Below are positions 53,101-64,000 of a stretch of 64,000 nt of DNA, one piece after another. Position 1 is the first letter of the stretch. Each line of letters begins with the position of its first letter. This stretch comes from Venturia oleaginea (lineage: Eukaryota; Ascomycota; Dothideomycetes; Venturiales; Venturiaceae). The DNA lies in assembly GCA_013176395.1 (NCBI GenBank), contig JABMLP010000013.1, positions 1,592,868 through 1,656,867 of the forward strand, in the 5' to 3' direction. A program made the translations under genes and the position numbers. The notes beneath the pieces were generated by a model. The model was not told where the DNA came from, made no database searches, and saw only the letters and a list, made by a program, of their open reading frames with translations.

Positions 53101-55507
53101 TCAAGTGACGGCCAACATGCTGGTCCACTGCCGAAAGAACGTCGTCCAAGAAATAGATATCAGCGCGCGTATAGACAGCTCGTGCCAATGTGAGACGAGC
53201 TTTTTGACCACCTGAAAGTGATATGCCTCGTTCGCCGACTTCGGTCGAGTCGCCATCGGGCAGGGTGGCGAAGTCTTCCACGAGCGCACATGCCTTCACT
53301 GTCTTGTCATAGAATTCAGGGTCGAATCTGTGTCCAAAAACGATGTTCTCTTTGACTGAAGCGTTCATAACCCAAGGAGATTGAGCTACATAAGCAGACG
53401 TCCCTCTAAGCACCACCTCGCCGCTGACTTTCCACAGATCTCCGAGCATGGCTTGTAGCAACGATGATTTGCCGGCACCGACTCGACCAACGACACAAGT
53501 CAATTCTCCTTTGTGCGCGGAGAAATTAATGTCCTCGAGTGCATTTCGAGCTTCTGCTTTGTTCCAAGTAAAAGTGGCATCTCGAATTCGTACCGACTCT
53601 TCGCCTATTTCTTCAACCGTTTCCTCAGTGATGACTGCATCCTTCTGCAGCTCTTCGGCAGAGAAATAGGATGTCAATCTGCCGACCGCTACCGACGCCT
53701 CGATGATAGCGGTGATTACATTGGGCAGGACTGAGAGCGGGAAAGTTAGCAGGTTAAACAATGTCAGAGCAGGGAACACGATATCCGAGGTCAGCGGCTT
53801 ATCCTGAGTTAGGACGAACACTGCAAATGTAGAGCAAGAGACCAGAAATGGTGTTGTTGACCAAGTAAAATTGGCGAAAGCTTGAGTAGCTCCAATCTTG
53901 CGCAAGGTCTTCAATTCCAGATCATTTCGAATGTAGTTGAGCTTGTTGATAAATGCCGTAGTCCATGCGTAGAGTTTTATCGATCTCATGTTGTTGAGAA
54001 TCTCGGTCATAAGCCGTGTTCGAGCATCCTTGTTAGCCATCTGCGTCTTTTGCAATGACTTCATGAAACGAGCGATGAGCCCGTTAGCTGGAATCATAAG
54101 AACCATCACAACGACACCCGCAACCATACTGATTCCCACTAGTTGATATAGTGAGATCATGCACAACAATATCTGGAACGGGGCAGACCAGAGTTGTTGG
54201 CCGTATTGAGTCAGGTCCTGCAAGCGCTGAACATCCACAGCCATGTAATTCACTATGTCCCCGGTGGATTTTGCAGCCCGTCCCTCGTTCGAAAGTCGCA
54301 TTGACTTGACATAGATTGAGGCTGTGAGAGCAGACTTGATTCTCATTCCTGTTTCGAAAGCTCTTTGAAAGTACTGATGCAAGGAAGCAGTCTGCATGAC
54401 TGACACGAAGAACATCGCCAAAGCAATCGCCACACCTCTGATCTGCGATTGAGGAGATTCGGTAGTGTACGAATCGACCCATGAGATCAAGAGCCGCAGA
54501 AGCTGTGGTTGGATGAACTGGAGGCAGTCGCTGACGGTTTTGAAGATTGAGCCACGCAAGTAGGGCATACCAAAGGCTCGAAACATTGCGATCCACAAGC
54601 TGGGTTGCTTCTTTCTCGTCTCTATGACCCATGCCTTTTCAAATTCGATCGTAGTCTCCTTGGTTGTATCTCGTCGCCTCAAGTTCCATAGATCGTCTTG
54701 AGTGAGAAAATGTTTGTATCCATATTTCATCATCGGGGTCATCCAACCAAAGGTAAAGACGGAAAAAACATTGGCGTATTCATAGGGACATTCGAACTCA
54801 TCTCCAAGCGCGTCGTATGCACTCAAGCGCTTTGGCACCAACCATTCTAGAGCCAGCGATGCCAGCGCAAGGCCGAAACCAGCACAAAAGGTTGCGAAGT
54901 ATGCTGTCTGCTGTATAGGTATGCTCTGGGCAATCAAGGATCGGAGCTTCACGGCGAAAGCTATGAGGAGGAAAAGCCAGTAGAAGAGCGGGACGAAATT
55001 TGGGTTGCGAGACCGCCAATGCTCGATGTACTGCACTGCGAATATAAAGCATGCAGATAGCACGGTGATAGTTGTCGACCAGAACCTGAAATCACCAGCC
55101 CAAATACCTTTGTAGAATTCGATCTGGAAAACGGCTTGGAGGATGAGGTCGATGATGAAGGCGGCAATAACGGTCTATCAAGGGAGGTCAGCTGAAGTCG
55201 ATTTGATCAAGGGCACCATAGAGATTCGTACCAGCTTCACGAAGAAATGCCAATCCTTCTTCACGGGCGGTGCAGGTTGTCTCCTCAGATAGGTGATAGC
55301 TCCAATTCCACCAACAATTCCAAAGACGGCGATGCTTGCAACCCAGACGTCAAGAAAGCATGGCGTAAAGTCCCATCGAAAGGGCGATAGAGGTCCCCAG
55401 CCTTCAGCATTGCCACATAATGGTTGGCCGTGCCCATTTGTAGCTGTCAAGTAGCTATTCTCCGACCAACTGTGGAGAAGAAACGGTCTTTGCAAGTGGG
55501 TGGTCAT
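50168..55507 (-). CDS. YCF1: ABC-C transporter of the YCF1/MRP type (vacuolar glutathione-conjugate and metal pump)
   Basis: Full ABC-C pump that in yeast moves glutathione conjugates and heavy-metal complexes into the vacuole. Ten exons: 55232-55507, 52510-55174, 52271-52431, 52047-52150, 51895-51924, 50820-51832, 50697-50765, 50546-50637, 50451-50470 and 50168-50393. They sum to 4,656 nt, 1,551 residues; Ycf1 is 1,515. The N-terminal MSD0 begins near [20 protein letters not shown], diagnostic of fungal YCF1 homologues. NBD1 has GRVGAGKSS (Lys661), LSGGQKARL and [10 protein letters not shown]. An acidic/Ser linker with an RRAS site follows. NBD2 has GRTGAGKSS (Lys1346), [15 protein letters not shown] and LVLDEAT. 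The NBD2 end is cut into small exons, one of 20 nt encoding AAVDVET. All phases agree, so the gene looks intact. YCF1 and BPT1 are hard to separate by eye. Confidence 0.92.
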
Positions 55508-56176
55508 CGAAGGGGCGTGTTGATAGTCGAACTTTGTGGATGGCTAGGTGCGAGGAGAGGGTTTCTGAGCGTTGCTCCTTTCTTAAGGCTTGCAGCTTGC
55601 GACTTGCGGCTTGCCTCTTTGAGCCTCTTTGAGCCTCTTCCACCCCGCAATTTTTGTTTTGATTAGGTTCCTCCGCAAGCGATCTCGCTTAGGTCTACGT
55701 AATAGAACTAACGTTATGCCCCGATCGAGGCGCCGTGATTCGATGAACATGTGTATGGAGAAGACAACGGCTCTGGAACTGGGCTTTGCCGTGAGGGCTG
55801 ATGTCCAGTCTTGCCAGTCTGCAATTTGAGTCGACACGCTGTTTTCATATACAGTAAACGTTGGTTCATGGTACGCGCGCGGGATCATCTGACCTGGGAG
55901 AAGACCATGATGATCACTGATAGTTGTACACATTCAACCTTCAAAGGTCTACCCTGCATTTTGTGTTGCACCGGCAAGCCGGAGCACGGAACTATCGTCT
56001 CTGTGGTCACAATCGCCGCTTTCCATAATCCATACCCTCTTCCGTCTTCTCGAAGACCCAGTTTATGCATCGTCAGCATTAATTCGTGTAGTTTTCATCC
56101 ACCGCATCCCCCTGGGCGTGTCAAGCCCGAGCAGTGTCGTAAAACACTTCGACCACCTCGGACCAAAGTTGGCCAC
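55508..56176. other. Intergenic, upstream of YCF1 and downstream of TIF11
   Basis: The YCF1 promoter must lie here. A small redundancy of GCTTGC and CTCTTTGAGC units occurs at 55587-55635. No gene. Confidence 0.45.
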
Positions 56177-56742
56177 TCAAATGTCCTCAATATCCACGTC
56201 ACTCTCATCAGAGCCACTGCGCTCCTCGTCGAACTCGAAGCCGATGCCCTCATTGCCTTCGTCTGCGTATGTGTCTGTCTCGTTGATTTTGGCGTTCTCG
56301 GGTAACTCGCCGTATGCCTTCAAGCTGCGGGCTTCGTCGGCAGAGTATTTCATGAGCACGTCTCCTTTACCGTCCTGATATTCTCGGAGGGACCTTACCA
56401 TACGTTAGCCTCCAACTGGCGTATAGTAATTTTTGGTATACTTACAAGAGAATGATGTCGCCCTGGTTTATCCACACCTTCTTTCGCAGCTTGCCGCGGA
56501 TATGTGCGAGACGAAGAGGGCCGTCGAAACATTTTGCCTCCAGCCTGCCGTTACCCAGCATCTTGATGACTTGTGCGTACTCCTGACCATCCTCCTTGAA
56601 GACGAGCTCTCGCTTCTCGTTGTCGTTCTCGTTCTTTCCTATAGGTGGTACATATCAGTCTCGCATGTTTTGGGGTCAGGCGGGCCTGTGTCTGCTTACC
56701 TCTTCTTCGATTTTTACCTCCCTTTCCCTTGTTCTTAGGCAT
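56177..56742 (-). CDS. TIF11: Translation initiation factor eIF1A
   Basis: eIF1A binds the 40S A site and promotes scanning and start-codon selection. Exons 56700-56742, 56446-56638 and 56177-56393 (introns 61 and 52 nt) give 150 residues; yeast eIF1A is 153. The basic N-terminal tail [16 protein letters not shown] is followed by the OB fold: [46 protein letters not shown], then GDIILLSLREYQD and [13 protein letters not shown]. The acidic C-terminal tail ends [10 protein letters not shown], as in eIF1A, where it contacts eIF5B. Start and stop are unambiguous. Confidence 0.97.
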
Positions 56743-56976
56743 GTTGAAGGTTTGCAGTCGTTAAAGGCTGTATGATAGAAGGTGAGGTCTTGCTTCTTGC
56801 TTGTTGTTGTGAGTCTGAGTGGTGTACGACAGTGGGGTAAGTTAATGTGCGTGGCGGAAAGCGGGCAGTGGAGCGGCCGGCCAGAAATAGCCTTCGTGCG
56901 AGTCCAAGCGAATGACTCGAAAATTTCACATATCTGACAGAACATTCGCCATTCACGCAACACGACCGTCATTACC

Positions 56977-57597
56977 ATGTCTATTTGGAAACCGCGTCCT
57001 CCAACACTTCACTCAAGCACGAAAACGCTCATATGGTTTTACTGGGACAGCTACAGAGTGAGCTTACACGCCGCCCAGCATGCAGGGCCAACACACCTTG
57101 TTTCTCTCCGCAAAACATGGAGTGAACGCGAAAAGAGCGGTATCTGGCTTTCAGTTGTAGGTCCAGCAGCAATGTGCTCAAAGGCCATAGTTCGACGACA
57201 TCACGAACGGAGGGTCAGAGCGGCATTAGCTACAGTCTTCATCAAGTACGGATTGGACAAAAACGGCAAAGCGATAGATGGACAAACACCATCATTTCAA
57301 GGCTCACTACATGTTCTTCTAAATCCTACAATAATGCAAGCCAAAGGTTCAAGAATACGCATGGAATGTGCTAGGATGGTCTCCAGTTGCATGAAAGAAA
57401 ATCAGCAAGCTCAGCCATTGAGCAGTTCTAAAGACTGGCGACAGTCAACGAAAGGCTCTAGCAACGGCAAGAGGACGTCGAACCATGGCGTGCTATGGAA
57501 ATCTGGAAATAGAAAGAACGATCGATCTGAAAGCGTCCCCAACAACATGGCGAAAGCAGGATCTCCACGTTTCAACATCAACTGGGTACAGAATTAG
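56977..57597 (+). CDS. Conserved-looking hypothetical protein, 206 residues
   Basis: Single-exon ORF divergently oriented to TIF11, the starts 234 bp apart. I do not recognise a family. The first 120 residues look ordered (TLIWFYWDSYRVSLHAAQHA, KSGIWLSVVGPAAMCSKAIV, then RRHHERRVRAALATVFIKYG and GSLHVLLNPTIMQAKGS), while the last 80 are Ser/Asn/Lys-rich and basic. No signal peptide or clear membrane helix. Even codon use, length and the divergent promoter support a real gene; function unknown. Confidence 0.6.
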   Translation: MSIWKPRPPTLHSSTKTLIWFYWDSYRVSLHAAQHAGPTHLVSLRKTWSEREKSGIWLSVVGPAAMCSKAIVRRHHERRVRAALATVFIKYGLDKNGKAIDGQTPSFQGSLHVLLNPTIMQAKGSRIRMECARMVSSCMKENQQAQPLSSSKDWRQSTKGSSNGKRTSNHGVLWKSGNRKNDRSESVPNNMAKAGSPRFNINWVQN

Positions 57598-57775
57598 GAT
57601 ACGAGAGGTACAATGGGGGCAGAGGATCGACTTCATCGAGCTCCGGACGCAATTGCAGGCTGGCTCAACGTGAAAGAGCATCATCAAGCACACTCTCAGG
57701 AAGTGTGATTTCGATTGGAAGTGTTTAACCATGCCCGTAAATGGTCATATACTGCTCAATGTAACCAGGAATGCA

Positions 57776-59123
57776 TCATGCTGCATACAACTCATCTATG
57801 ATAGCTTTGACCATGACCTGCATATCTGCCGCAGCCAACCGCCCAGCCTCGAGCACCTCCTCATGGTTTGCCCTTCCACGACTCAAATACTCCTCCACCT
57901 CTGCCTCCGTCAACCCCTGAATCTCCGGATCATTTCCTGATGGACCTGATTCAAGCACGGCCTTGTTCGTCACCAAGCTGAAAGCCAATACCCTTATACC
58001 AGAATGACGGGCCACCATAATCTCGGGCACCGTGGACATACCAACAACGTCAGCGCCGAGCATGTTTAACATCCGGCATTCTGCTCGTGTCTCGTAGCTG
58101 GGCCCGGCTACAAAGGCATACACCCCTTCGTGCATGCGGCGGGTCTTTCTGTCGAGAAAGCCGAGAGACTTCCAACATGCATGGGCGCGGCGCCGAAGGG
58201 AGAGGTCGTAAGCGTCTGACAGAGGCGGGAATCGTACGCCGAAGTCGTCGTGGTTGGGGCCTCGTAGTGGATTGACACCGACAAGGCCAGCGAGATTGAG
58301 GTGCTTCAAAAGACCGCTTTTAGTATGAAGAGGAAGAGGAAGAGGAAGTTCAGGAGAAGGGAAGTCTCACATCTTTCAATAGAACGATATCACCAACGTC
58401 ATACTTCTCGTTCAGACCCCCAGCCGCGTTGGTAACTACATACTCGGTCAATAGTGAACATCGTAACCACAAGCAATTCATTCGCCTTGCTGGCTTTTAT
58501 CACGGACGCTCTTGTAAGGAAGATCGGCAACTGTATCGATTGTGCGCAAAGAGATCAAACCAGTCTCAGATGCTCGTCAAGGATATTGAGTCGTTGGGCT
58601 GACCGTGCTGTGGATAGCCTGGCGGCTGAACATACCAATCATAGTTTCCACGTTCAAACGCTTGCAAACTCGAGTCGCAAATGTGACTAAATCCATAGAG
58701 TGACCTTCGTAGAAACTTTTGCAAAGAAGATTAAGCCCACTCATCAGACCATTGCAATAATTGTTTTAACCTACTGTGCTCTTCCAACCAACAGCATGAC
58801 TGGGGTTTCATGGTTGCCTATTGTGCCATAGACGAGCTTCCCGGCATGTCCTTGAACTACACGGCGCGCATTTGATCAATGCTTGTTCGTTCGTAGATGG
58901 CTTCGTGGTACCTACCCGTGCTCACAGCGAATCCCGGAATGTCACTGTAAGGCGCCTCTATCCGTGGAGAAGGGTTTAGAGTATCTGCGAGGCCGCCTAG
59001 ACCTGAGCCACATACGATGGCTACCTTTGGGTTTTGGAGGGCTTCTGGGAGTAGCTTGCGGATATGAGTCGCTGTGTCTGTGGCTCTTTGGAACAGCTTT
59101 TGAAGGGGCGCTGGGTCTTCCAT
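57776..59123 (-). CDS. PNP1: Purine nucleoside phosphorylase
   Basis: Trimeric PNP: phosphorolysis of inosine and guanosine in purine salvage and nicotinamide-riboside metabolism. Five exons (58916-59123, 58775-58856, 58636-58715, 58371-58435, 57776-58303; introns 59, 59, 200, 67 nt) give 320 residues; yeast Pnp1 is 311. Signatures in order: phosphate-binding CGSGLGGLAD (residues 38-47), GHAGKLVYG, the purine-site HFYEGHSMD across intron 2, VTNAAGGLN, GPSYETRAEC, VVGMSTVPE and LVTNKA (residue pair Asn/Lys typical of 6-oxopurine specificity). The second donor is GTAGGT after GCACA, which fixes the frame. The 200-nt third intron is long for this genome but both neighbouring exons are conserved. 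Confidence 0.94.
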
Positions 59124-59633
59124 GTTGAATTTGACGTTGTTGTTGTTGAGAGCGAGCTTGGGGAAGACTGTGGGGTTGGAATTCTGGTAGACATGACTAC
59201 CCGCCGTAGAAATCGATCGTCAACTAGCCGAAAGAAGCAGCGTGCTTGTAGGAGGTACGGAGTCCCATCACTGGCATGCCGTTGTTGTCAAGCCAGGCCC
59301 CTGTGGTTCAGAAGACGAGTAAAACATCCAGAGGCGCTATGTAGCTTGTCAATACAACTCGACGGAGCTTCATCTCTCTTTCTGCTCTTCTATCGACAAG
59401 TGGTCTTTGCATCATTTTCCTCGGTTTGATTCATACTGCGCGACTGGTTGCACTTCCAGCTTCATTCCGTGCTCAACAATATCCGTGAACCGCCTTCTCT
59501 ATTTCGTAGCCAGATCTTGGAGCCGCTGGATTCTCGACAAGCCTTCTAACACTTCACTGTCTGGCTTTCTGCGCCACGAAAGACGATGACCACGCGCGAC
59601 TTTTTACTGGATCCGCGATAACCATCAGGCACC
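59124..59633. promoter_or_regulatory. Divergent promoter region, PNP1 and SMP3
   Basis: The two genes start on opposite sides of a 510-bp gap that must hold both promoters. No individual site is identified with confidence. Confidence 0.4.
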
Positions 59634-61272
59634 ATGTGGCGTCGAATATATCTGCTTCTAATTCTTGTTCGCCTTTACTTTGCCCTTTCGCCGAGCTATC
59701 TCCATCCTGATGAGAACTTTCAAGGCCCAGAGGTCATCGCTGGTATGTCTCCTGCTCAAGCAAACAGCTCTGCTATCTACTAACATTCCCACTTTCTAGG
59801 CGAAGTTTTTGCCTATCCCGTCCACCACACATGGGAATTCACCTCCGATTATCCTGTCCGAAGTACCTTTCCACTATGGCTCATATATGGACTCCCCATG
59901 CTTGTGTTACGTTCGCTCTGGGAAGGGATTGGGAAGGAAGTTCCACCACCTGTCGTATACTGGACACTTCGTGTACTCATGTTTACATTGAGTTTTGTGC
60001 TTGAGGATTGGGCATTGCAAGAGTTGGTGCACGAAACGAAGCAGCGACGCGTAGCTTTGATTCTGGTTGCATCGTCGTACGTGACGTGGACGTACCAGAC
60101 ACATACATTCTCCAATTCAATCGAGACACTGGTGGTATTGTGGAGCTTGGTGCTCATTGCGAGGATTGTTCAAGACAAGGTGAGACAGTCCGGGAATCTG
60201 AGAAATGGACAAAATCTGACAAGTTTGATAGGAACATTCAGGAGCATTTGCCTGCGCCGTGCTAGCCTTCCTGATCGTCCTTGGAATCTTCAACCGCATT
60301 ACATTGCCAGCCTACATCGTTGTTCCAGCATTCCAACTGCTCCCTCACATTAAGCGGAAACCTTTAGCACTGATCTCCATCATTATCTTTGGCTTTCTCA
60401 CCGCGAGTTGCGCCGTACTACTAGACACTTCTTACTATCGTCCGAATGACAACCTCCTTCGAACCGTATTCAAAAGTCCTGTAATCACGCCTCTCAACAA
60501 CCTCCTCTATAATGTCGCGACAAGCAATCTCGCTCTCCACGGCCTCCATCCAATCTATCAACATGCAGCAATCAACATGCCTCAATTGCTTGGACCTGTA
60601 TATCTCCTCGTTTTCACGAACCGATTCCATAAAACCATGCGGATCGTGGCAGCTGTCTGCGGCACTCTCATTCTTTCCGTGTTTCCACACCAAGAAGCCC
60701 GTTTCTTGATACCAGCAGTCCCGCTTATCCTGTCTTCGGTCAAACTACCACGACGATTCACGCGTCTCTTCATTGGCGCATGGATCGTCTTCAACGTGTT
60801 CTTTGGCTTCCTCATGGGCACATTTCATCAAGGTGGGGTAGTGCCAATGCAAATTCACATCGCTGAACAGGAAGGTATCCGACACGTCTTCTGGTGGAGG
60901 TCATATAGCCCACCCATCTGGCTTCTAGATGGCAAAGCCGAAATCATCGAGACCACAGACCTCATGGGTATGCAGAAGGAAGCGATGGTCCAGGAACTAC
61001 TTGCCACTGTGAACTGTCAGGTCAAGAATAAAACTGGTGTTTATCTTGTTGCTCCAAATAGTGCCACTTACCTCGACAAATTTATCGGACCTCGTAATTC
61101 AACGAGCGACCCGAGATATCATGATATTTACTTGGAAGAAAGGTGGCGATATGCGAGGCATTTGAATCTGGACGATTTGGATTTTGGGGATGATGGGGTT
61201 GTGGATACGTTGGGGAGAGTTGTGGGGCGGAGGGGTTTGATCCTTTGGGAGGTAGGTATTAGGTGTCCGTGA
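59634..61272 (+). CDS. SMP3: GPI mannosyltransferase 4 (Smp3/PIG-Z)
   Basis: ER multi-span GT22 enzyme that adds the fourth mannose to GPI precursors, an essential step in fungi. Exons 59634-59742, 59800-60179 and 60232-61272 (introns 57 and 52 nt) give 509 residues; yeast Smp3 is 516. The catalytic luminal loop motif [11 protein letters not shown] starts at residue 24, after the first membrane helix ([13 protein letters not shown]), followed by [17 protein letters not shown]. Later features are FNRITLPAY, the [10 protein letters not shown] loop and [17 protein letters not shown], the family's HQExRF signature. About nine hydrophobic segments are visible. The C-terminal ...[12 protein letters not shown] is close to the expected family end. 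Confidence 0.93.
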
Positions 61273-62997
61273 TGTTGATCCATGTATAACAGCTATGTTT
61301 CCTTGTCCTTTTCCTTTTTTTATCTTCGCGGCAATATTTGATGATACCCAGCTTCTTTTGGTCGGTTCGAGATACCCTCTCCTTTCCTTCTTTGACTTTC
61401 TGTTTGTTATCGGGTTGTTTGTATTGAACGGGAATTGGGAAGAGACGAATATGGGTGAGTGGTCTCACTGGTTTTGGCTGGTGAGGCTATGTAGGTCATA
61501 TGAAGGAATTTGGGCAGCCAACACTCCATTCTAATCTCTCTCTCGCCATGGCGGAATGAAGACGGTTCTCGTTGAATATTTTGACATTGATACTAGCGAT
61601 GCTCGAAACCTTCTCGACTTGGATCACCGGATATGTCAATTTCAGTGGGTATATGGTATTGGTGGATACTGAGGGCGAAGAGAAGAGAAGTTGTAGATCG
61701 ATTGTCTCCCTGAGTTTGCTGGAATTCTCAAAGGTATCTTCGGGGCGGTTCATGAGAGATACTGACTTATTGACAGACTTATGAGGACCTGATAGATCGC
61801 ATCGTCCATTTTCCGTGTCGGCACACTTGGTATGCAATTGATGTCCTTCCTTTCAATAGTCAGAAGCGTATGTGATACCCGTTCAGAGCTAGTGTTCGTA
61901 GTTTCCTAGCGATTTAATGTTTTAAATTTGCCAGGGTACGTGGAGTCTACAGTTTAGTGCTCCTTGAACCATACTCTGACCAGAGATACTGACGGTTTTG
62001 AAGTTCTCTAACTGGGACCAATATCGGTGCATTTTTGACAGCTTGATTTCTCAAACTCGCGAGATTTTGATAGCTATTGATGGCCCTACAGCGAGGAATG
62101 CATTGATTTGGATTGATGAGCTCTTTGTTGAGATATAAATCGTATATTTGGAACACCATGGATTGAAAGCTACGCTGATATGGAACTCTTTATAGTTATA
62201 TTGTGAAGTCACTCAAGGCGATGATATATAGGAAGCCACCGACCCGACCCGACCCGACCTTAGAAGGGTAGACGAGTAAAGGCCCAATACTTCTTAACTA
62301 TTAACCATACTCTAACTACTCTCTTCCATCGCCGTCTCTGCAGCAAAATCGCGAGGGCGCCGGCTTGTAATGCCGATTTGGGGACTGCCTCTCCATTCTG
62401 CGTGGTAGGACTCATTTACAGTGGCACGGAGAATTGTTAGGAAGCCTTTGAACTATCTCGATATGCTGGAGGGTGAAGGGTCAGTTCCAATTGACAAGGA
62501 CGCAATGTATTTGATAGACCGCCACATAGACCGCCTCTCTAAGTTGCGTGCTGGAGCTGCTCGTCTGGTCCAGTGTTGCTCATACTGGACCGAAGTATAT
62601 GTGGAATGCGTTGAGTAACCATACTTGCAAGCTTTGTCATCAACCTCTGTGTAGCCATTCATCGTTGAATTTTTAAGTGGGTTTCCTTCCGTTTTTACAA
62701 TATTCTCTCATGTTGCCAGTGTTACGCGCTTTACACAAGACGGCCACATGCAGGTTTTTCTTGGGCAGGAATGGCATATGGTACCACGATTCGCGTCGTT
62801 GGCTTGGAATCAGGTAGGTTCTTTACCGCACAGCTGAATATGCAAGATTCCTGATGTCTCCGTGTCTGTGATGGAGAGACAGAACTTGCGGTCAGAATAG
62901 AGCGAGGCGAGATTGATTCGGAAATATTCACAAGTGGCCATGGAAATGTGCATTGCTGTGATGTGGAATGGATAATTGCATAGTGATCAGGTATATC
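61273..62997. other. Long gap without a supported gene
   Basis: Only short ORFs; one 65-residue plus-strand ORF at 62421-62618 (RIVRKPLNYLDMLEGEG) has no support beyond length. A GACCC pentanucleotide run (about four units) lies at 62239-62259. Confidence 0.45.
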
Positions 62998-64000
62998 GAT
63001 TGATTGATTGATTTTATCCTACTCGGTTGCAGCCGCTTAATCACGCAGCTATGTCCGGTTAGGAGGACTTCATCAGACAGCCGACACGTGATAGATTATA
63101 TAATCCACCGCGCCCCACTTCGCCCCGTTCACTGAAACAAGACCAGCTGTCCCCTCCGTCCTCCCTCTTTTCCCTTAACCAGTATCTCCAAATGCCCGCT
63201 GGCTCTTGTAGATACTGGTTATTCTGCTAGTATATCTGTGCTATGTAGACTCAAGAGGCAATGCCTCGTGTTTCGCTATCCTTCTACCTACAGTCTCCCT
63301 CTAATGCTCAGCTTTGTCTATCTGTTTCGCCTTATCCCTCAAGGCCAATGGGTTCCCTAAGTATGTTTCTGCTTGTGAAAGTTGCCTTGCACCAGATTCC
63401 TATGCGGCGGTGTATTTGGTTGTGTGATGCTGGAGACAATAGTAACCATCGTAGTCGTGATTTCGCTGCTTGGGTGTGATACTCCGGGTATGCCCGTGGA
63501 CGAGGCTGTCTGGTAGCTGCCGTATTGTATGGCGCCGATCGTGCTATAGACCTGCCGTCTTATAGTCGGAGCCTATCCTGCTGCTAGTCGCTCTCCCTAC
63601 TTGCTATATCGCGTTCCTACTCTTGCCAATGCCATAACTGGGACGCAACAGTCTGGGGAGAGGCTAAAGGCTACGTCTGCTGGCTTGTAGGGAGGGGATT
63701 TGCCGCCAATAAGCTCCTTCTATACGTCCTTACTGCTTACTGTGTCGCGCACCTACTCTTGCCAATGCCATAACTGGGACGCAACAGTTTGGGGAGAGGC
63801 TCAAGGCTCTGGACATCAGCTTGCAGCAGGACGGTTTGCGGAGACGATAGTAGATGAGGTTCTCTAGCAGCTGCCGTATCGTGTCGCACCGATTGTGTTG
63901 TAGACCTGTCGTCTTATAGTCGGAGCCTATCTGCTGCTAGTCGCTCTCCCTGCTTGCTATATCGCGCACCTACTCTTGCCACTGCCATAACTGGGACGCA
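62998..64000 (-). repeat. Dispersed retroelement-like repeat, copy 2 (continues past the window)
   Basis: Matches 9703-10704 over about 1 kb with two differences by eye (G/C near 63045 and one inserted T near 63575). It begins with the same four GATT units but different flanking sequence, marking the repeat's true end there. The other end is outside the window. Confidence 0.9.

Noticed and set aside
24080..55640. Similar GCGATTTGCGGCTTG / GCGACTTGCGGCTTG strings near 24110 and 55600
   Set aside because: Short low-complexity redundancy of TTGCG units without further flanking similarity; not a supported repeat family.
13637..61272. PBN1, the PIG-L-like gene and SMP3 as a GPI-anchor gene cluster
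   Set aside because: They are tens of kb apart, separated by unrelated genes, and the PIG-L-like protein has a signal peptide and belongs to a secreted branch.
62421..62618. 65-residue ORF before the right-hand repeat
   Set aside because: No domain, no splice continuation and no better composition than neighbouring chance ORFs.

Overview
The window reads as nuclear DNA of a filamentous ascomycete (Pezizomycotina; a leotiomycete is my guess, not shown). Genes are split by short GT-AG introns (about 40-120 nt, often with a CTAAC-like branch site near the acceptor). Single-copy yeast-type housekeeping genes sit on both strands with short intergenic gaps, and between them lie transposons and lineage-specific genes.

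Layout. 1-8.8 kb: housekeeping block with the start of mitochondrial tryptophanyl-tRNA synthetase, RVS161 (BAR protein), AOS1 (SUMO E1 subunit), a conserved fungal protein of unknown function, and ARB1 (ABC-F ATPase of ribosome biogenesis). 9.2-13.4 kb: repeat island with two miniature inverted-repeat elements, a dispersed retroelement-like repeat, and an intact pogo/Fot1-type transposon ending about 190 bp upstream of PBN1. 13.6-19.6 kb: PBN1 (GPI mannosyltransferase I subunit), LTV1 (40S biogenesis, with an apparent frameshift) and a decayed MFS transporter. 19.7-36 kb: accessory region with a secreted lysozyme-like protein, a BTB/POZ protein, a Pro/Gln-rich protein, a membrane-anchored GDSL esterase with a repeat-built stalk, a secreted PIG-L-like deacetylase, small or broken ORFs, and long stretches without clear genes. 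36.8-43 kb: SAC3 (mRNA export) with an intact Tc1/mariner element upstream. 43.2-46 kb: a small cysteine-rich protein assembled here from three exons, a tandem cluster of miniature elements, and an F-box-like remnant. 46.5-61.3 kb: a YDR124W-like (DUF2841) protein, a ten-exon YCF1-type ABC-C transporter, TIF11 (eIF1A), an unknown ORF, PNP1 (purine nucleoside phosphorylase) and SMP3 (GPI mannosyltransferase IV). 63-64 kb: a second, almost identical copy of the 9.7 kb repeat, running off the end.

How the genes relate. I see no metabolic gene cluster and no operon-like logic. Recurring themes are ribosome/translation (ARB1, LTV1, TIF11, MSW1) and GPI-anchor mannosylation (PBN1, SMP3), but these are dispersed housekeeping genes and their proximity is probably chance. 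The less ordinary content is the mobile DNA (two intact DNA transposons, three kinds of miniature element, a recently duplicated repeat) and repeat-driven change inside genes: a tandem N-glycosylation-sequon stalk, a tandem array of splice-donor-like units, a filler-containing duplication in a decayed transporter, and the LTV1 frameshift. All exon boundaries were inferred by eye from splice signals and reading-frame continuity; protein names rest on recognised motifs, not on a database search.
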